A DNA stretch of 14,367 nt, taken from NCBI GenBank assembly GCA_964568845.1, contig CAZMSC010000037.1, positions 1 through 14,367 of the forward strand. The letters run 5' to 3'. The notes under the pieces are model-generated. The model did not search any database. It saw only the letters and a program-made list of their open reading frames with translations, and was not told the origin of the DNA. This DNA is from DTBU01 sp964568845 (GTDB taxonomy: Archaea > Thermoproteota > CALKCG01 > B24). Numbering within the stretch: position 1 is the first letter of the stretch; every line of letters begins with the position of its first letter. The translations under genes were made by a program, and so were the position numbers. Positions 14,198-14,367 of this stretch are shown here, piece by piece.

Positions 14198-14367
14198 ATT
14201 TTTAGGGATTTCCCCGCATTTAACCCCCGTTTTTTTATTTTTCTCAGGTTTTTATGTTTCCGCTATTCGGGGTGGAATTTTACCGTTTAGAGCTGAGGAA
14301 GAAGTGCATGAAAGTGGAGCTTATTAAGCCTTCCAAACGCGTCTAGTCACTCAGCCATCTTAGACTT
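14198..14367. other. Intergenic tail without a supported gene
   Basis: The stretch has a T-run on the given strand (14231-14243) and otherwise no recognisable element. A 30-codon open frame (14254-14346) is too short and too weakly preceded to call. All three leftward frames contain stops close to the right edge, so no long leftward gene enters from the right. Confidence 0.5.

Noticed and set aside
14231..14243. T-run as a terminator for rightward transcription
   Set aside because: No rightward gene ends nearby; the nearest gene is leftward and the run lies in its upstream region.
14254..14346. 30-codon rightward open frame (begins MFPLFGVEFY)
   Set aside because: Very short, only a weak CAGG upstream, and no recognisable motif; chance occurrence is likely.

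Overview
The window is ordinary-looking archaeal chromosome dominated by de novo purine synthesis and folate one-carbon genes. Features that point to an archaeon, probably of the TACK/Thermoproteota-Bathyarchaeia side, are the strong GGAGGTG-type ribosome sites, frequent TTG and GTG starts, Arg codons that are mostly AGA/AGG and Ile codons that are often ATA, purine-rich BRE plus TATA-like boxes about 25-30 bases before isolated genes, and the style of the proteins (PurD and PurF variants, a PurS/PurL-type FGAM synthase, a DUF711 protein). The exact lineage cannot be fixed from the sequence alone. No mobile element, CRISPR array, tRNA or rRNA was seen.

Bases 1-8628 are one dense rightward block: purF-like gene 1 (5' end cut by the window edge), purF-like gene 2 (overlapping it by ATGA), purD, glyA, folD, purN, folC and a double-domain purS-like gene. 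All junctions are overlaps or gaps of under 20 bases, except a 79-base gap before purD that may hold an internal promoter. Bases 8629-10986 hold two separately promoted genes without a known purine role: a zinc-ribbon protein with one C-terminal membrane helix, and a DUF711 (UPF0210) protein. purL follows with its own good TATA box and ends 3 bases from the end of a convergent, leftward TIM-barrel sugar-phosphate isomerase/epimerase. The last 214 bases contain only that gene's upstream region and no supported gene.

Together the genes cover PRPP to phosphoribosylamine (PurF), GAR (PurD), formyl-GAR (PurN) and FGAM (PurS+PurL; the glutaminase PurQ is not in the window). GlyA, FolD and FolC would make and retain the 10-formyl-tetrahydrofolate that PurN uses, so this archaeon appears to feed purines with folate rather than formate-dependent PurT.

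The most interesting signals are changes inside familiar enzymes. The two adjacent PurF proteins look complementary: copy 2 has lost the glutaminase nucleophile and binding residues but keeps a normal-length PRPP-transferase loop, while copy 1 keeps the visible glutaminase residues but has a shortened loop. PurS is an internal duplication, as in the N-terminal domain of large or fused PurL, but here it is a free protein separated from purL by two unrelated genes. FolD lacks the two residues that normally hold the NADP 2'-phosphate, and FolC has replacements in two signature motifs.
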